Shown here one piece after another: positions 36,653 through 50,804 of a stretch of DNA of 64,000 nucleotides. Each line of letters starts with the position of its first letter. Within the stretch, counting starts at the first letter, position 1. Position numbers and translations under genes: made by a program. The notes beneath the pieces were generated by a model. The model ran no database searches and was not told the origin of the DNA. It was given only the letters and a program-made list of their open reading frames with translations. Origin of the DNA: Ceratobasidium sp. AG-K (lineage: Eukaryota; Basidiomycota; Agaricomycetes; Cantharellales; Ceratobasidiaceae); contig JAWNGF010000005.1 of NCBI GenBank assembly GCA_037039685.1, forward strand, positions 992,001 to 1,056,000, written 5' to 3'.

Positions 36653-37954
36653 ATGTTCGATTACCAAGAGGCACAAGGACAACGCCGCCCTCCCATGTCG
36701 CGATCTTATACAACGGGTGCTGCCAACTATGCTCTGTCATATCCCGACGGGCCCTCACACTCGCGGAGCAACAGCCTTGACGTGAGCGCAGGTCCGTGGC
36801 CCACACAATGGGAGCAATCCCAGGGCCCTTCCGGTTCCAACTCGAACGCATCCTGGCTCGGTGAGTACATAATCCAATTCCCCCCGGCATTACCATTGAC
36901 CCTTACCACGATGCACACAGTCTCCCCCTCCAACGTATTCACCCATCCTCGTTCAGCCCCTTCGTTCGATCCTCTATCACTGAATATCTCATCCCCACCT
37001 ACCCCTGGTTCGGTTGCTCCTGCAGCCAGTCCATCACAAGAGCTAGAACAACTACGACAGCGAGCTCGTGAGCTCGAGATTATCAACCAATTTGCGACGG
37101 CCCGTGTAGAGGAGTTGGAAAAGGAGCGTTCAACCTTGCGTCAGCGCGGCACCGATGGTGCACCAGTCCCCAACGCCGAGTATCTGGCCGAGTGGGATGC
37201 TCGTACAGAGGCAAGGAAAAGGCAGTACTGCTCCCCTAATCGTGCTGGCAACGCCTGTGAGTATCCCGATCTTCCCGGATCCGCTCCACCGCCCCACTAT
37301 CGCCCCTATCTGCTCCACCCTGGCCCCTGTTACTCATTTTTTTTTCGCTTTCTAGTGTGTGCATGGCACGACTCTCGTCGAGAACGGCGTGCTTATCCTG
37401 CGCGCATGGCACCCCCCAACCGTGAGTTTAACCTTGATTACTGTCAAGCTCAACGTTGTCGCTGATCTGAGCGAAATTTGTCCTGCTTCCCCTGCCTTCA
37501 TGCAATTTCTTCGGATCTTACTATCCGGGAACACGCTTCGTTGCACATCAATCGGCGAACGAAATGCATTCTAGACCTGAATTGCGGCTGCACGTTCACC
37601 GAGGCTCTCTTTGAACAAGCACTTGCGTCTCACGGCGTTGGCTCATACTATCCTGGTGAATCTGTCCGGTAAGTGATATTCCGTTCTCGTCACCTTGCCT
37701 CCTTCCACATGTGGTTCGGTTGGATTTGCATTCCTGTCCGCTGTCTCGATGCATAGACTTCTGGCACCGTTCTGCTAGAACCTTATTTCAGCCCAGTTTA
37801 GGAAACTGACCTAATGTTTAGAATGGACCCCGCCCTGCGTACACCTCTTCTCAAACTTCTTGAATGGCGATACGGGTATCGAGATGGAGATTTCGACAGA
37901 GATCCCGTAACTGGACAGTGGATCAGCCAGCCAAGGGAGGAGAAAAAGGATTAG
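36653..37954 (+). CDS. Conserved fungal protein with coiled coil and Cys/His-rich C-terminus
   Basis: Function unknown. Five exons are joined by introns at 36861-36920, about 37258-37357, about 37419-37574 and about 37670-37821. The N-terminal 150 residues are Ser/Pro-rich and look disordered (SLDVSAGPWPTQWEQSQGPS, SPPTPGSVAPAASPS). A coiled coil follows: SQELEQLRQRARELEIINQF and on through VEELEKERSTLRQ. The C-terminal part is compact: LCAWHDSRRERRAYPARMAP, HLNCGCTFTEALFEQALAS, HGVGSYYPGESVRMDPALRT and LLEWRYGYRDGDFDRDPVTG, stopping after EEKKD. The spacing of Cys and His (C-x2-H ... H-x2-C-x-C) could bind a metal, but this is inference. An in-frame extension upstream to 36533 exists, so the start could lie further 5'. 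Confidence 0.72.
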
Positions 37955-39059
37955 GGGTCACTTGGCGAGACCATGACGTCCGAATGAATGGAGAGCGAAG
38001 CAGATCGGCCGTCATTTCGGAAAGTGTACGGAACGGAGGCTGAAAGTTGGGGGGTGGAGCCAGCTCGGCTCTGGCCGATCCACAATGGCTTGTCAGATGA
38101 TATACGACGAGAGGAAATGCTGATTTCCTGATGCTGGGGCAGGCCTGTTATCTATATCTTGTTTTTTCTAGCCGCATTATTTTTCTGGTATATATTAGCA
38201 ACAAGGACTGGGATGTTGGTTATATTGTACGCATGTATCGCGAGTGTATTTCCGGCCACGCGTCCTAGTTTGTTCATCGTGTTGCCATAGTTTATTGTTG
38301 TCCTGAATTGCTGTTGTCCCCAAGTGTATGTATGAGTGGAATGAATGCGCGTTGTACGTTGCAGGAGCGATCAAGAAGATCAGATAAATTACTAGTGTCT
38401 CGAGCGCCTGGTGTGACGGTAGGCTAGTCAGCTCAAGGCAAGTTGGGAATCGAGTGCACAGGGTATTTCAATAGACTCACGTGAGCTTGAATGCACCACA
38501 TAGTTCAAAGACAATCGCCAAGTTTTGCACGTACCCAGTGTCAATTAGCCGCCCGGGTCGCCGAGAAACTTCCAATTTGAAGCTGGTCGATAGCGTTGGA
38601 ACTCCCAGGATTGAAGCCGCAAAGCAATTCGTAGCACTTCGTCAAGTAGCAGGTGGTTGGCAAAGGACGAGAGGGGTGGTGTAGCGAACGGCCAGCCCAC
38701 TGCTAATGGATTAATATACTCGGGACTGTTCCTACATTTTTCCTTCCGCGTCATGTACGTCATCCCAATACAGAATAAATCCCGCCTAAGGCAATCCACT
38801 CATTTTCGTATCCGACTCGATGGCAAGCACCATCGACTCCCCTGAGCTTTTCAACTTCAGCTTATAAAAGAGCGTTACTTCACGCGATTTGATGTGGGAG
38901 AATTGAAACTTGGTTCTCTTCGACTCCATGCAAAGGCCGTTCAGCACGCAAATGAGAGGGAAAGAAATGGTTCATATCCGGAGATATTTACAACTGTGAC
39001 CGCCTTTATACAATCCAAAGCGTAACCCCCTTTTACAAGGGATTCGCAGCATAGACTAT
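37955..39059. other. Intergenic region between convergent genes
   Basis: 3' flanks of the unknown-function gene (+) and of the GH7 gene (-). Short frames at 38481-38845 carry no recognisable motif. Confidence 0.45.
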
Positions 39060-40753
39060 TTACACACACTGGTAGTACCAGTCGTTGATCTTGCTGCAGG
39101 TGTAAGGGGAAACGCACGACTAGGGGAAGAATCTTGTGAGATATGGATGCATATATTGAGGAGGTAGAACTCACAGTCGCACCAGTCCAGCCGATACCAC
39201 CGCACTGAGCATAGTGGGCAGCGCCGCCAGTCGAAGGCTGGGTCGGGGTAGACTAACGGTATCTAGTCAGGAAACAATCAAACATAACCGAGGGATGAGA
39301 ACTCACGGAGGGAGTGGTGGTGGTGCCGGAGGGAGTGCCCGGGGTGGTGGTGGAGCCGCCAAAGGTCGAACCGATGTCACCAAACTTGATGTTCGAGTAG
39401 GTGACGGACGCGTTGGGGCTTTGGGACTCAACGTCAGCGGGAACACCGGAAGTGGTAGCGCAGGCGCCGCGAGCAACACCAGGGGTGGAAGCACTGCCGC
39501 TGGTGGGGTAGTTGCTGTCGAGCCAGAGCATGTTGGCCGCATGGTCGTCCCAGATGGACAAGACGAGGACATGGCCCTTGGTGAACGACTTGTCCATGGT
39601 GGCCAAGCCACCCTTGGCGGCAAAGACGTTCTGATCGCTGAAGGCGGTCTTTTGGGCGGCGCAGAATCCGTCGGTGATTGAGTCGTAGGCGTCCATGCCG
39701 GCCACATTGGTCTTGGAGTTCTGGATGACCTTGCCGTCCTGAACGTAGATGCGACGAATCTCCTTGAGCGCACCAGTAGCGGTGTTGTCGGCGGTGATGA
39801 ATTGAGTGACAACGGTCATCTTCTTGTTGGTGTCAACCTTCAAGCCCTTGCCGTAGTAAGACTTATCGCCCATGCGGTAAGAGTTGAAGTCGCATCCGGG
39901 CTGGTCGCAATAATCGGCGCACTGGGTGCCGGAGCAGCGAGTTTGGCCGGTAACGGAGCAGGGATGGGGAGTGTAGGCGGTAGCCATGGAATTGGCCTCC
40001 CAGATATCCATCTCTGTGCAGCAAGTACCGTAGTTACCAGTACCAGAGTTAGGATCGTTGGGCGAGCTGTTCCAGCCGGCAACGTTAGCCTATGTCCAAA
40101 TGTCAGTTTCAGGCTAAATGCTTTAGAATAACACATACCTCGCCGTTGATGAACTTGATGTCCCTGGGGCACTGAGCATCGCAGTAACCAGTTCCATACT
40201 TGGCACCGGCCTTGTTGTTGGGGTACTTGGCCATACCACCATCGGCGTCCATTTCGGAGAAGTAGAGAGCGCCGTTGAGACCGCAGGGCAGGTTCGATAC
40301 ATCAACATCGAAAGTGAATTCTTGGTTCTTGAGCTTGAACAGCTCGTAGTTGGTATCGTCCGAGGCCATCAAGTACACGCGGGAGCCGACGTTGGTGTTC
40401 TCGCCCTTGGTGACAAACTTGAGGGTAAGAGCGTTGCCGGAGGTGGTGATACCGTAGGTGCCGCTATAGTCGGCGCCATCGACAGCGCAGTTCTTGGCGC
40501 AGGTAGCGGCGTCGGTGCAGATGGACGTGTCCCACTTTTGGCCAGTGTAGCAGTTGGTGTAGCCCGTGGTAGTATGGACCCAGCGCCAGTTGGCATCAAG
40601 CACGACCTTGCCGCTGGACTGCGTCACGCAGCCGCCGGACTTGGTGCACTTTTGCCAGGGGAGAGAGGGGTGGACCTCGGGTTTGAGGGTGCCAACCTGT
40701 TGGGCCTGGGCGACCGCGACGTAGAAGGAGAATAGAGCGATGAAAGGAAGCAT
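39060..40753 (-). CDS. Secreted GH7 cellobiohydrolase with CBM1
   Basis: Extracellular exo-acting cellulase (reducing-end cellobiohydrolase) of family GH7, about 510 residues. A signal peptide [17 protein letters not shown] is followed by [19 protein letters not shown], the standard mature N-terminus. The catalytic motif in [12 protein letters not shown] carries the Glu nucleophile, the assisting Asp and the acid/base Glu. Other conserved blocks are [57 protein letters not shown] and [16 protein letters not shown] Ser/Thr/Pro/Gly linker leads to a C-terminal CBM1 ([14 protein letters not shown] then [18 protein letters not shown]) that binds crystalline cellulose. Three introns: after INGE, in the linker, and inside the CBM1. 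The high GC and third-position bias of this gene produce long antisense frames. Expression is probably under carbon control. Confidence 0.97.
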
Positions 40754-40813
40754 TGTAGACTAGAAAGATGCCAAGTGTTGAACCGATGCTTTCTGGGAGT
40801 AAACTTCATCGGT

Positions 40814-40823
40814 TTATATAGAA
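40814..40823 (-). promoter_or_regulatory. TATA box of the GH7 gene
   Basis: On the minus strand TCTATATAAA lies about 60 nt upstream of the ATG at 40753, a canonical match in the expected place for a strongly regulated secreted-enzyme gene. Confidence 0.6.
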
Positions 40824-41503
40824 CTTGTGCTCGGCGAAAGCGCGGTACCTGTGCGTACAGACAAACGAACCACCGGGATAGATGCGCATGACTACGCATG
40901 ACCAGCAAGTTGTTGCGATTGTGTGGGCAGCGACAGCTGCAGTTGCGATAACCGGCAATGCGCTTGGCAATGCGCGCGGCGCCGAGGAGAGACCGAGTAT
41001 AGCACACAAATCTCCGCTCGGCGGTCCAGAAAATAGAACACTTCGCAAGGACAAGACCGCTTGATTGGCTGGGCTACGAATTATTAGCGACGCCAAGTCT
41101 AGTCGACCTTCTCGTGTTCAACCGCGCACGAGCCATCATAAAGTCTCACAGTTTCTCCGAGTTTAGGGGGTCGTCACCTGGTCTCGAGAGGTGATTCTAG
41201 TGGCCAAACAGATGTGTCACAACACAGTCAAAATCCCCGAATGTGAATAGTTGTGACTCCGAATCATACACTCGGCGGTCGTTGAGACGAAATTAGCTTC
41301 GAGCCCAAGAAGTCACGGGGTATTTGCGAATCACCTGCCCGGCCGAGATGCCCAAAAACGGACATTCAGCTGACTCAAGAAGACACGCCATGATGCAACT
41401 GTCTCGTTTGTCTAATTATTTCCTATTCTCTCGTGGGAGTTATTCTGAGAATACTCGCTAACTATACCGGCTCAAACGTTGTATGGTTAGCTGCCCTAGC
41501 CCA
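40824..41503. other. Upstream region of the GH7 gene
   Basis: No gene is seen. Short GC-rich segments (40940-41030) may contain carbon-catabolite regulator sites, but none is specific enough to call. Confidence 0.4.
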
Positions 41504-43639
<2,136 letters not shown>

Positions 43640-44147
43640 GCTTAGGGATGAGACATCAACAAGCGGTAGGAGTAGCATCGTGGCATTGACTAAATACTTC
43701 ATGGGTAGAATAATCGGGGCTACGTCTAGTATAGGACACTTATGACCGGTTGATAGAGATGGAAGAGATGTGGGCCTTCAAGTTCCAGCTGCGAGATGCG
43801 TTTGGCCCTTGGTCAAGTGAGCTCGTTGTAGTCTTCCTGACGTTTCTTCATCCGGGTCGCGTCCATCCGCCAAGAAGCGCCGTGATGACCCTCAATAACG
43901 AGTACCGCATATGCGCTAATTCCTTGGCTAATGCCAATAGACACGTCCTTTTAGAGAATGAGAAGCAATTCGTGCGACGATTATCACTAACATAACGCAA
44001 TGAGGGAAACAGACACGACCACGGGACACGCCCACGGACGGACGTGCTGCGTGTCAAGTGCAGCGACTAAAAATTTGGGCGGTAGGGAAAATACATCATA
44101 AAAAGGCCCAAATACACACGGCCTTTTGAGATATGCAGGAGAGAAGC
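43640..44147. other. Intergenic region
   Basis: Promoter side of the esterase and 3' flank of the ribosomal protein gene. A frame of 81 codons at 43750-43995 (+) has no support. Confidence 0.45.
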
Positions 44148-44926
44148 CTAGAGACGACGACGACCGCGGCGACCACCCTATTGGAGAGTAAATTAAGCTC
44201 CAATCTACAATAATGGAGCGATATATGCTAACCTTGCGACGGGTAGAGTCGGTGGGAACAGGGGTCACATCCTCAATACGACCGATGCGCATACCCGAGC
44301 GAGCAAGGGCACGGAGAGCAGATTGGGCACCAGGTCCTGGAACACGGAGTTAACTCGGATATTTAGTATACCCAACTCCAACTTACCAGGAGTTTTCGTT
44401 CCAGTTCCACCAGTAGCACGGAGCTTAATGTGCAGAGCAGTAATGCCGACCTCCTTGCAGCGAACAGCAACATCTTGGGCCGCCAACATGGCTGCGTACG
44501 GCGAGGACTCGTCACGATCAGCCTTGACCTTCATTCCACCTGGAGCACATATAAGGATTGATATAAGCCCAACCAGATTCCATTCAAACATACCAGTAAC
44601 GCGAGTGACAGTTTCCTTGCCAGACAGATCAGTTATATGAACAAAAGTGTCGTTGAAGCTCGCGTAAATGTGGGCAACGCCGAAAACAAGCTCGCCCTCA
44701 GCGACCTGGGGACCGAGCGAGACAGCAGCCTCTTCCTTGGGCGCCTTTCCCTTCTTTGGTGGCTACACGCGCAAGAGTGTCAGTATTGTTTCTCCCACTA
44801 GCATCCAAATTTGGCGTTTCGTCCATCCAATTGATCCAGCCTCCACCCAGCCATACGATAGCAGCCATCCCATGAAGAGATCAAATCATGGATTGAACTG
44901 CCTCCCTCCGGGTTGATACTCACCAT
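44148..44926 (-). CDS. RPS14: 40S ribosomal protein S14 (uS11)
   Basis: Small-subunit ribosomal protein on the platform near the mRNA exit channel. Exon 1 consists only of the ATG (44924-44926), directly followed by GTGAGT. After a 161-nt intron the protein continues [92 protein letters not shown] and [20 protein letters not shown]. It ends in the basic tail [15 protein letters not shown] at 44148. Five exons in total. The large first intron just after the start codon is common in fungal ribosomal protein genes and is often involved in expression control. About 150 residues, as expected for the family. Confidence 0.97.
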
Positions 44927-45612
44927 TTTGTCTGTCTTTGGGCGTGAGTGACGGGAAAGGTGGTCTTAAGGACGTCAACAAGCAGGCAGGCCGGGAGACA
45001 AATTTGCATCCGCATGTGCCAGACGATCATTATGTAATCTAACTTTTATATGGAAAGATAGATCACCCAAAGTTTGTTACCGCGCCAAAGGACCTACAGC
45101 CCCACATTGGGCAAAGTTATCCCGAGATCTGAAACATCGAGGAATACACCTGAGATGAACATGTCAATTATAATCCAGCACAGGTGCCTTTGTAACTCCT
45201 CATAACTAATTAGAGCGGTTCAGATGGGACAACCATCGTCGTGTCGCTTGCATTGTTGAACGAAACACAATTGATCAACGGTTTAGAGCAGGTCTCGTGT
45301 CTCAATTAGAGAAAAAGATAAAATCTGCAGATGTATGCCGACATTCCAGACCGCCACCGCCACATCAAAAGATCAAAGGCTCGGGCTCTCGGCACTGTTA
45401 GTCATGGGACCAAGAAATTTCTTGGGGTCTCATACTGTAAGTCCGCTCTAACGACACGCGATACGCAGGATATAATTCCGCCAATAGAGCACAGGGATTT
45501 CAGCAAAGCGATTATACATACATACATTCCTTATAATTGAATACACGGACCAATCCTTCCTTGATATGAAATCAACCATTCAATCCAACAAACTCAAACA
45601 ACTCGCTTATCT
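44927..45612. other. Upstream region of the RPS14 gene
   Basis: No gene is supported. It holds the ribosomal protein promoter and the 3' flank of the next minus-strand gene. Confidence 0.45.
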
Positions 45613-46536
45613 TCATTGGGTCACCTCCACACGTGTCACGCCAAAGCATATATCTGGAAGGAGATCCTCTCCATCTAGCTTGGCACGACTGAGACGGGAC
45701 GAGGGGGACGGCATGGCAATAAACACGCTGAGCGCAAGAGAATCAGAGGGGGAGACCAGAGGAGCTTCGGGAAAAGTTGCGGCCGTAGGCGGATTAGACT
45801 GAGTGGGGTCAGTATTGGCCGTTTGCTGTTCTGGTTGACTTGGGGGCGTAGGTTGAGGGGAAGTTACGAAGTGGAATGGCCTTAGGATTCTTCCTGTGTT
45901 CGTGTCGGCCATTGGCGCGGATTCTTCTGGGGTCCTTGAGACGAATTTAGATAAAGCGACAGGCTACATGGCATATGTCAAGACCCAGCTATGTGAAGGC
46001 ATGGGATTACTCGTACCGTTACTCTGCTCCAATCAATGCTCTCCTTCTGTTCCTTGGACCCGTCGACACGCACAAAACTCTTGGTCTCGGACTCTCCGAG
46101 GTGCGTCTCGTGCACAAGCGGCTTAATTTTCTGCCTCTTCTGTCTGCCGGACCGCCCGAAGTACAGGGCGCCCGATGGGAGACTCCTGATCTCATTCACT
46201 ATTGCAGGGTCAAGACGCCCCGAATCAAGCGCATGCTGCACTCGGATCGCAAACCGCCTGCCAAAGCGAGTTTAGAGGAGCAAGCTAGTCAAAGGAATGC
46301 GGCCAAGCTCACCGACGTCTCGAATAAGCTCTAATCACAAATACAAGCACGATTAAGCATATGAATCCCATGCCACCCAAGAACGAGTATGTGTAGACGC
46401 CTCTGATAAAGGTGTCAACTATAGACTGATACGAGTGGCAAGGATAATATATCTACCTATTAGGAGGCTCCCACGTATTAGTTGGTGGGCCGCTCCCCCA
46501 ACTCGGGGTTGGTGCGGGGGCGAATGTAGAGGACAT
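45613..46536 (-). CDS. Predicted single-pass membrane protein, unknown function
   Basis: A proposed first exon (MSSTFAPAPTPSWGSGPPTN, from 46536) is followed by an exon with one membrane helix: TFIRGVYTYSFLGGMGFICL running into IVLVFVIRAYSRRR. Next comes a cytoplasmic part RFAIRVQHALDSGRLDPAI, SLPSGALYFGRSGRQKRQK, VHETHLGESETKSFVRVDGS. A last exon is Pro/Ser-rich and ends DGEDLLPDICFGVTRVEVTQ at 45613. Introns between the later exons have clean GT-AG borders; the junction of exon 1 with the helix exon does not keep frame with any splice site I can find, so the 5' end is uncertain. The C-terminal PDICFGV motif resembles tails of other basidiomycete membrane proteins. No enzymatic motif is seen. 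Confidence 0.5.
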
Positions 46537-46817
46537 GTTGTGGTCGGCTGCCGACGATCATCTGTTGCAAGCAGGTCGAGGCCAAGCGCTATGGATTTAC
46601 ATAACTCGCTGACGAAGCAAACCTCTACCGAAACCGGACCGAGTGGCTATCAATACAGATATGATTGTGTGCATGACCAAATGTAATGGCAATAACAATT
46701 GAAATACATTCGAGGAGATGCTGGATGGGATGATACAGGTGAAATCAGAGCAAAGAGCAAAGCAATAATACAAATACAAAACAGCACCCCCAAGCCGAGA
46801 AATTGACTAAGCCAAAT

Positions 46818-47782
46818 CTATATCGTGCACTTTACAACACTCCAATCATGAACAGCTCGAGAAATTCGCTCCTGCAGGCTGCGACGGCACTCCATGCACT
46901 CGAACTGCCCACTGAGTTGATCAATCACGTCTCCCACGCCCGGGTGATTCTGGGCAATTACACAGGCGGAGGTAAGCATCCAGGCCCGGCTGATCGCCTT
47001 TTGGGATTCGGCGTTGCACTTGGGGTTCGCGCCCTCCGGATGAAGAGCAGGTTGGGGTAGAATAATTCGTTTGAGCGCGTCAGCTCTCCCGAGATGGAGG
47101 ACTGGATCAATCCCAAGGTGGTTAGTTAACGTAGCCGCTACAATAGTCACACAGACTTACAGAATAGGCGCCGGAGATAAATAGGACCCATCTGCTGAGC
47201 GAGATCTTCCGTGATCTCGCTAAGTGAGGTTTTGAGCGTCAGACTACTGACCGCGACCGCAAGCGACTCGAACGAATACTGTGCCGCGACCGCGTACATA
47301 GGCAGAGGGTCGGCAGCTCCGGCTTTTAGCAGAAGCCCGAAGAGCTCAGAGTGAGGAAAAGCAATAACATCGAGGCTATAGCCTAGAGCGATTAGGGCAG
47401 GTATCACGGTGCGCAAGGTTGCTGGAGTGGGGTGATATGATTGCATTGGTAGGTGATATAGCGCGAGGAGAATGATGTTTAATGCATCGGATGAAATGTC
47501 GGTGACCACCAGCTTGGGTGAGAGACTGAAAATCGCCTCGTTCATAGGCTGATTGATGTCTACCTCCATCTCCGTACATTCTTGGGCGTCATCCTTGGCG
47601 AGGAATTCGCCAAAAAAGTTGGCAGATAGCTCCAAGAGCGTCGACCTATGCACGTAGAAAAATACCTCGTCGGTGGACAGCAACAGGGTGTCTGTGTCTT
47701 GCATATCCCATAGGTCAAGGTTGAACCGAGTCGAGATGGACATGACCGCTTCACTCTGCGTAGACGAGGGGGAGCAGGACAT
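46818..47782 (-). CDS. BTB/POZ-domain protein
   Basis: Two exons joined at about 47155, giving a protein of about 304 residues. Residues 15-130 carry a BTB-like fold: FNLDLWDMQDTDTLLLSTDE, VFFYVHRSTLLELSANFFGE, then VVTDISSDALNIILLALYHL. A helical part follows (IPALIALGYSLDVIAF, LFGLLLKAGAADPLPMYAVA). The second exon is alpha-helical with Cys and His residues (NPGVGDVIDQLS-like, CMECRRSL). Such single-domain BTB proteins are very numerous in Agaricomycetes. BTB domains mediate dimerisation or binding to cullin-3, but no partner is evident here. Confidence 0.8.
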
Positions 47783-49702
47783 GGCAACAAAACTTGAGGA
47801 GACTCAGAGGCAAGACGGCGCGTTTTTCGGTATGATGACCGCATTTATAGAGCAAACAGTATAGTGGAATTTTGATTCATACGTACGGAACTGTGTTCCG
47901 GATAAGTTCGATTCAGCCCTCCGCCAGTGGAGATTCGCGATGCCCGGCAATGCGTGATGTTCTGGGCTGTACAATTCCGGGACAAATCCGCCCTCAAAGC
48001 GCGCCTAGGAAGGTACGAAGATAAATAAGACCAAGTGGAACGTAGAGTAAAAGCAAGGCGATTGGTGCATGGATTAGATATGACGTCTTATTGCCACTTC
48101 TACTGATCGCTTTGGAACCAGGAGCGCAACCGAATCGACCCCCGACTCAATCCCGTCTCCCATGCGTGGGTGATGGTGTATATCTCAGAGAGGCACCAGT
48201 CGCGGCCATCAGATATGCCGTCATTGGTGCAGGTGACATGACGAACTACGTATTTTTCTTAGACCCTCAAGTGAATCCAGACAGGTCGAGGTACTGCATG
48301 CGCAATAGCGCGGAAGCCAGTATGATGCTCAGGTACTGGCACAAGCCAATCAGGTAACAGAGCTTAGACCAATTTCAAAGTCTTTGTGAAAGATGGCGGC
48401 TAATCACGAGCCTGCTGCCAAAGAAAGATCATTCCTCGAGTTACGCCCAGACACATAGCCCATCCAAGAGTGGAACTCCGAAGTAGTTCAGCAGTACAAT
48501 CCCGCATGAGTTCCGTGATAGAGGTATGTATGTACGCCAGAAGGCGGTCATCGAAAGTTTGGACACCTGTTCAGCCACTGTGCTCCAGTCTTGCAATGGC
48601 AGAAATATGGTGGGGCCACAGGCTCGTACTTCTATAGCGTATCGTAACAAATGCACCTTGGACAACTCTGGCTGAGGACGTAAGAATCGCTTAAACTAAT
48701 ACGTCTTCTGGATTCGCTAACAGTATTAAACTGCATTATGGGCTTTAGCATGAAATAATAGCCGTAAGTGGTGCTGATAAACTTTTGTGCGCGCCCAATC
48801 AGTCTCAGGAGCAGAAATAATGTATAAAGTCTACAATCAATGGTAGGACACCCAGGTTACAGTTGGGCTTGGCAACAAGACTCATTGTACACTCAGAACG
48901 CCCGAGGGAGTTTTACATCGTGAAACTGTAATAACGGTGCCAGTTGAGGTGTTCGCCCTGTGTATAATATGCATCCCAAACCTGTTAATATTAGTCGATT
49001 CACACGTCCACGAACATGGGCTTTGGTCCCGTATCTCAACTCAGCTTCTATATCCTTTTCATCCTCAGGGCCTGGGGTCTCAGAAGATATGCCTAATTTC
49101 GTCCGAGGTCCCTAGAGACCTCGGGGAATAAGTACATACACGTCGAGCACTCGAAGGACGTGGGATCAAAGGATATTCCTGGCAAAAAAAATTAGTTTAG
49201 TACGTGCGGGATATATGTGTGCACTCCTTCTTAACAGTGCCCGAGTTTGAATGTGTTATCAAGTTTGCACCATATCTACAAGACGCCACTAACACGTTTG
49301 TGCAAGCCGAGGATACAGGGTGCGCGTTTTCACCATTTTGGACAACTATGGCACACAAGGCGGTTAATGCGTAATGACCGCTCTGGGACTGGTGTGGGGT
49401 CAAGCTCAAGTTGGTTCGACCGCATGGCGTACCCGGGGTAGGCTGTTTGTTTTATAACTTAGAGAATCCAATCTTTTAAAGTGTCCGCATCCGTGAGCCC
49501 TGTAGTGGCGGAAATTTGTTCTTGCGAGCTTGTTTGCGAATCAAGGTTATTAGTTCCTATAGTATTCCTAGATAGAATTTTAAGAAATTGCTCTATCTGG
49601 CTTCATTCCATACAATCGCATGTATCCACCCAAAGTTCCGACGGTATGGCTCTGATTTAGCACATTCAGTGGCGCTCGAGACCCACACGTCATCCCCAGA
49701 CC
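47783..49702. other. Intergenic region, no supported gene
   Basis: About 1.9 kb. Frames of 88 codons at 48091-48357 (+) and 74 codons at 48441-48665 (-) look faintly protein-like but have no start, intron or family support. A perfect 8-bp inverted repeat lies at 49103-49124. Confidence 0.4.
49103..49124. repeat. Inverted repeat (8-bp stem, 6-nt loop)
   Basis: CCGAGGTC and GACCTCGG flank CCTAGA. It could fold as a hairpin or be a two-fold symmetric protein site. No run of T follows on either strand. Confidence 0.5.
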
Positions 49703-50804
49703 TCACCCCGCTCGGTACCCAACCCTTCCCGCGTTGACCCAAAATTCAGTTGGGCCTTGTTCTATGCACCACCCAAGCGGACCCAAATCACACTCTGCAC
49801 AACTGAGATACTTGATCCCCCCAGCGACGGCACGCGAAAACCCAACGTTCTCAAACTGCATCGGCGAGGGCTTGACGAGCCACCACCCCGCCGGTTCTTG
49901 AGGTAGGGGAGCCGGAAAGCCTGGTTCAGGAGCGGTGAATATATCAGGATGCGACGCGTCTGTGCTGGCCGGGTCTTGCCAGATTCCTACGCCACGCGAG
50001 AGAATGAGGCTGCCACAGGCTTCACGTGGACAGGTGATCTTGAACGCATTGTATTGCACTCCCTGATCGGTGTAGGTCAGATCGGATGATGGGCTTGAAA
50101 AGGACGTGTACGGTCGCTGAGCAGGTTTCGAACGGGCGGACGAGGATTGGCTCTGGAGTGCGGCGAGAATGGATGCTTGGCTTGGCGAAGCGCCCTGGAG
50201 ATCTTTTCGCATTTCGAACCACGGGTCTTGGCCATGTACGACGGAGCTTGGCCCGACCTCGGTGAATCCCGCGCGAGTGTACAGTGGTTTGAGGTTTTCC
50301 TTGCAGATCAGCAGTACTCGAGCAATATCCGGGATGCGTTCCATCCGCTCTAGGTATTCTTCAAGTAGTTTGAGCGCAACTCCACGCCGGTGGTATTGCT
50401 CCGAGATGCAGACCGAGTGTATGCATACGGACGAGGGCTTTGGAGTTGGCTCGTGTTGTTCCATGGAGCGATGGGTTAGAGTAACCGAGGGGGAAAGAGT
50501 GGAGACGACATAGCCAATTAGGGTACGGGGGGATGAAGTGTTGACGTAGGCTCCGAGGAAGAAATCTGGGGCGACTGACTGACGGTACCTAAATGTGGGC
50601 GTTAGTTAGTGGATTCAAGATCGCATCGGCGTACCTCAATGCATCGAGGGATGCGGCTTCGTCGGCGGGATATCCTGGTTCGAAAGGTCAATAATGTGAT
50701 TTTTTTAAATTGAAAAACTCACCGGCAGCTTCCAGTTCATGAGCTGCAGATACCTCGCCTGGTTGAACCAAGTCAAAATAAAGCCCGTCTGGAAGTCTTG
50801 ACAT
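49703..50804 (-). CDS. GNAT acetyltransferase fused to Mss4-like domain
   Basis: Three exons give about 335 residues. The start MSRLPDGLYFDLVQPGEVSA opens a GNAT domain of arylalkylamine N-acetyltransferase type: ELEAAGYPADEAASLDALRY, DFFLGAYVNT, SVCIHSVCISEQYHRRGVAL (acetyl-CoA loop with R-R-G-V-A), LLICKENLKPLYTRAGFTEV. A Ser-rich linker follows. The second half matches Mss4/RABIF, the zinc-bound chaperone or exchange factor of exocytic Rab GTPases: FKITCPREACGSLIL, WWLVKPSPMQFENVGFSRAV, IKYLSCAECDLGPLGWC, EFWVNAGRVGYRAG. The Cys pair of the second zinc knuckle is CAEC; the first pair is spaced C-x4-C instead of C-x2-C. No stop or intron separates the two halves. Biochemical role of the fusion is unknown. 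Confidence 0.88.

Noticed and set aside
39214..39681. 155-codon Gly-rich plus-strand frame
   Set aside because: Mirror of the GH7 linker and catalytic domain on the opposite strand.
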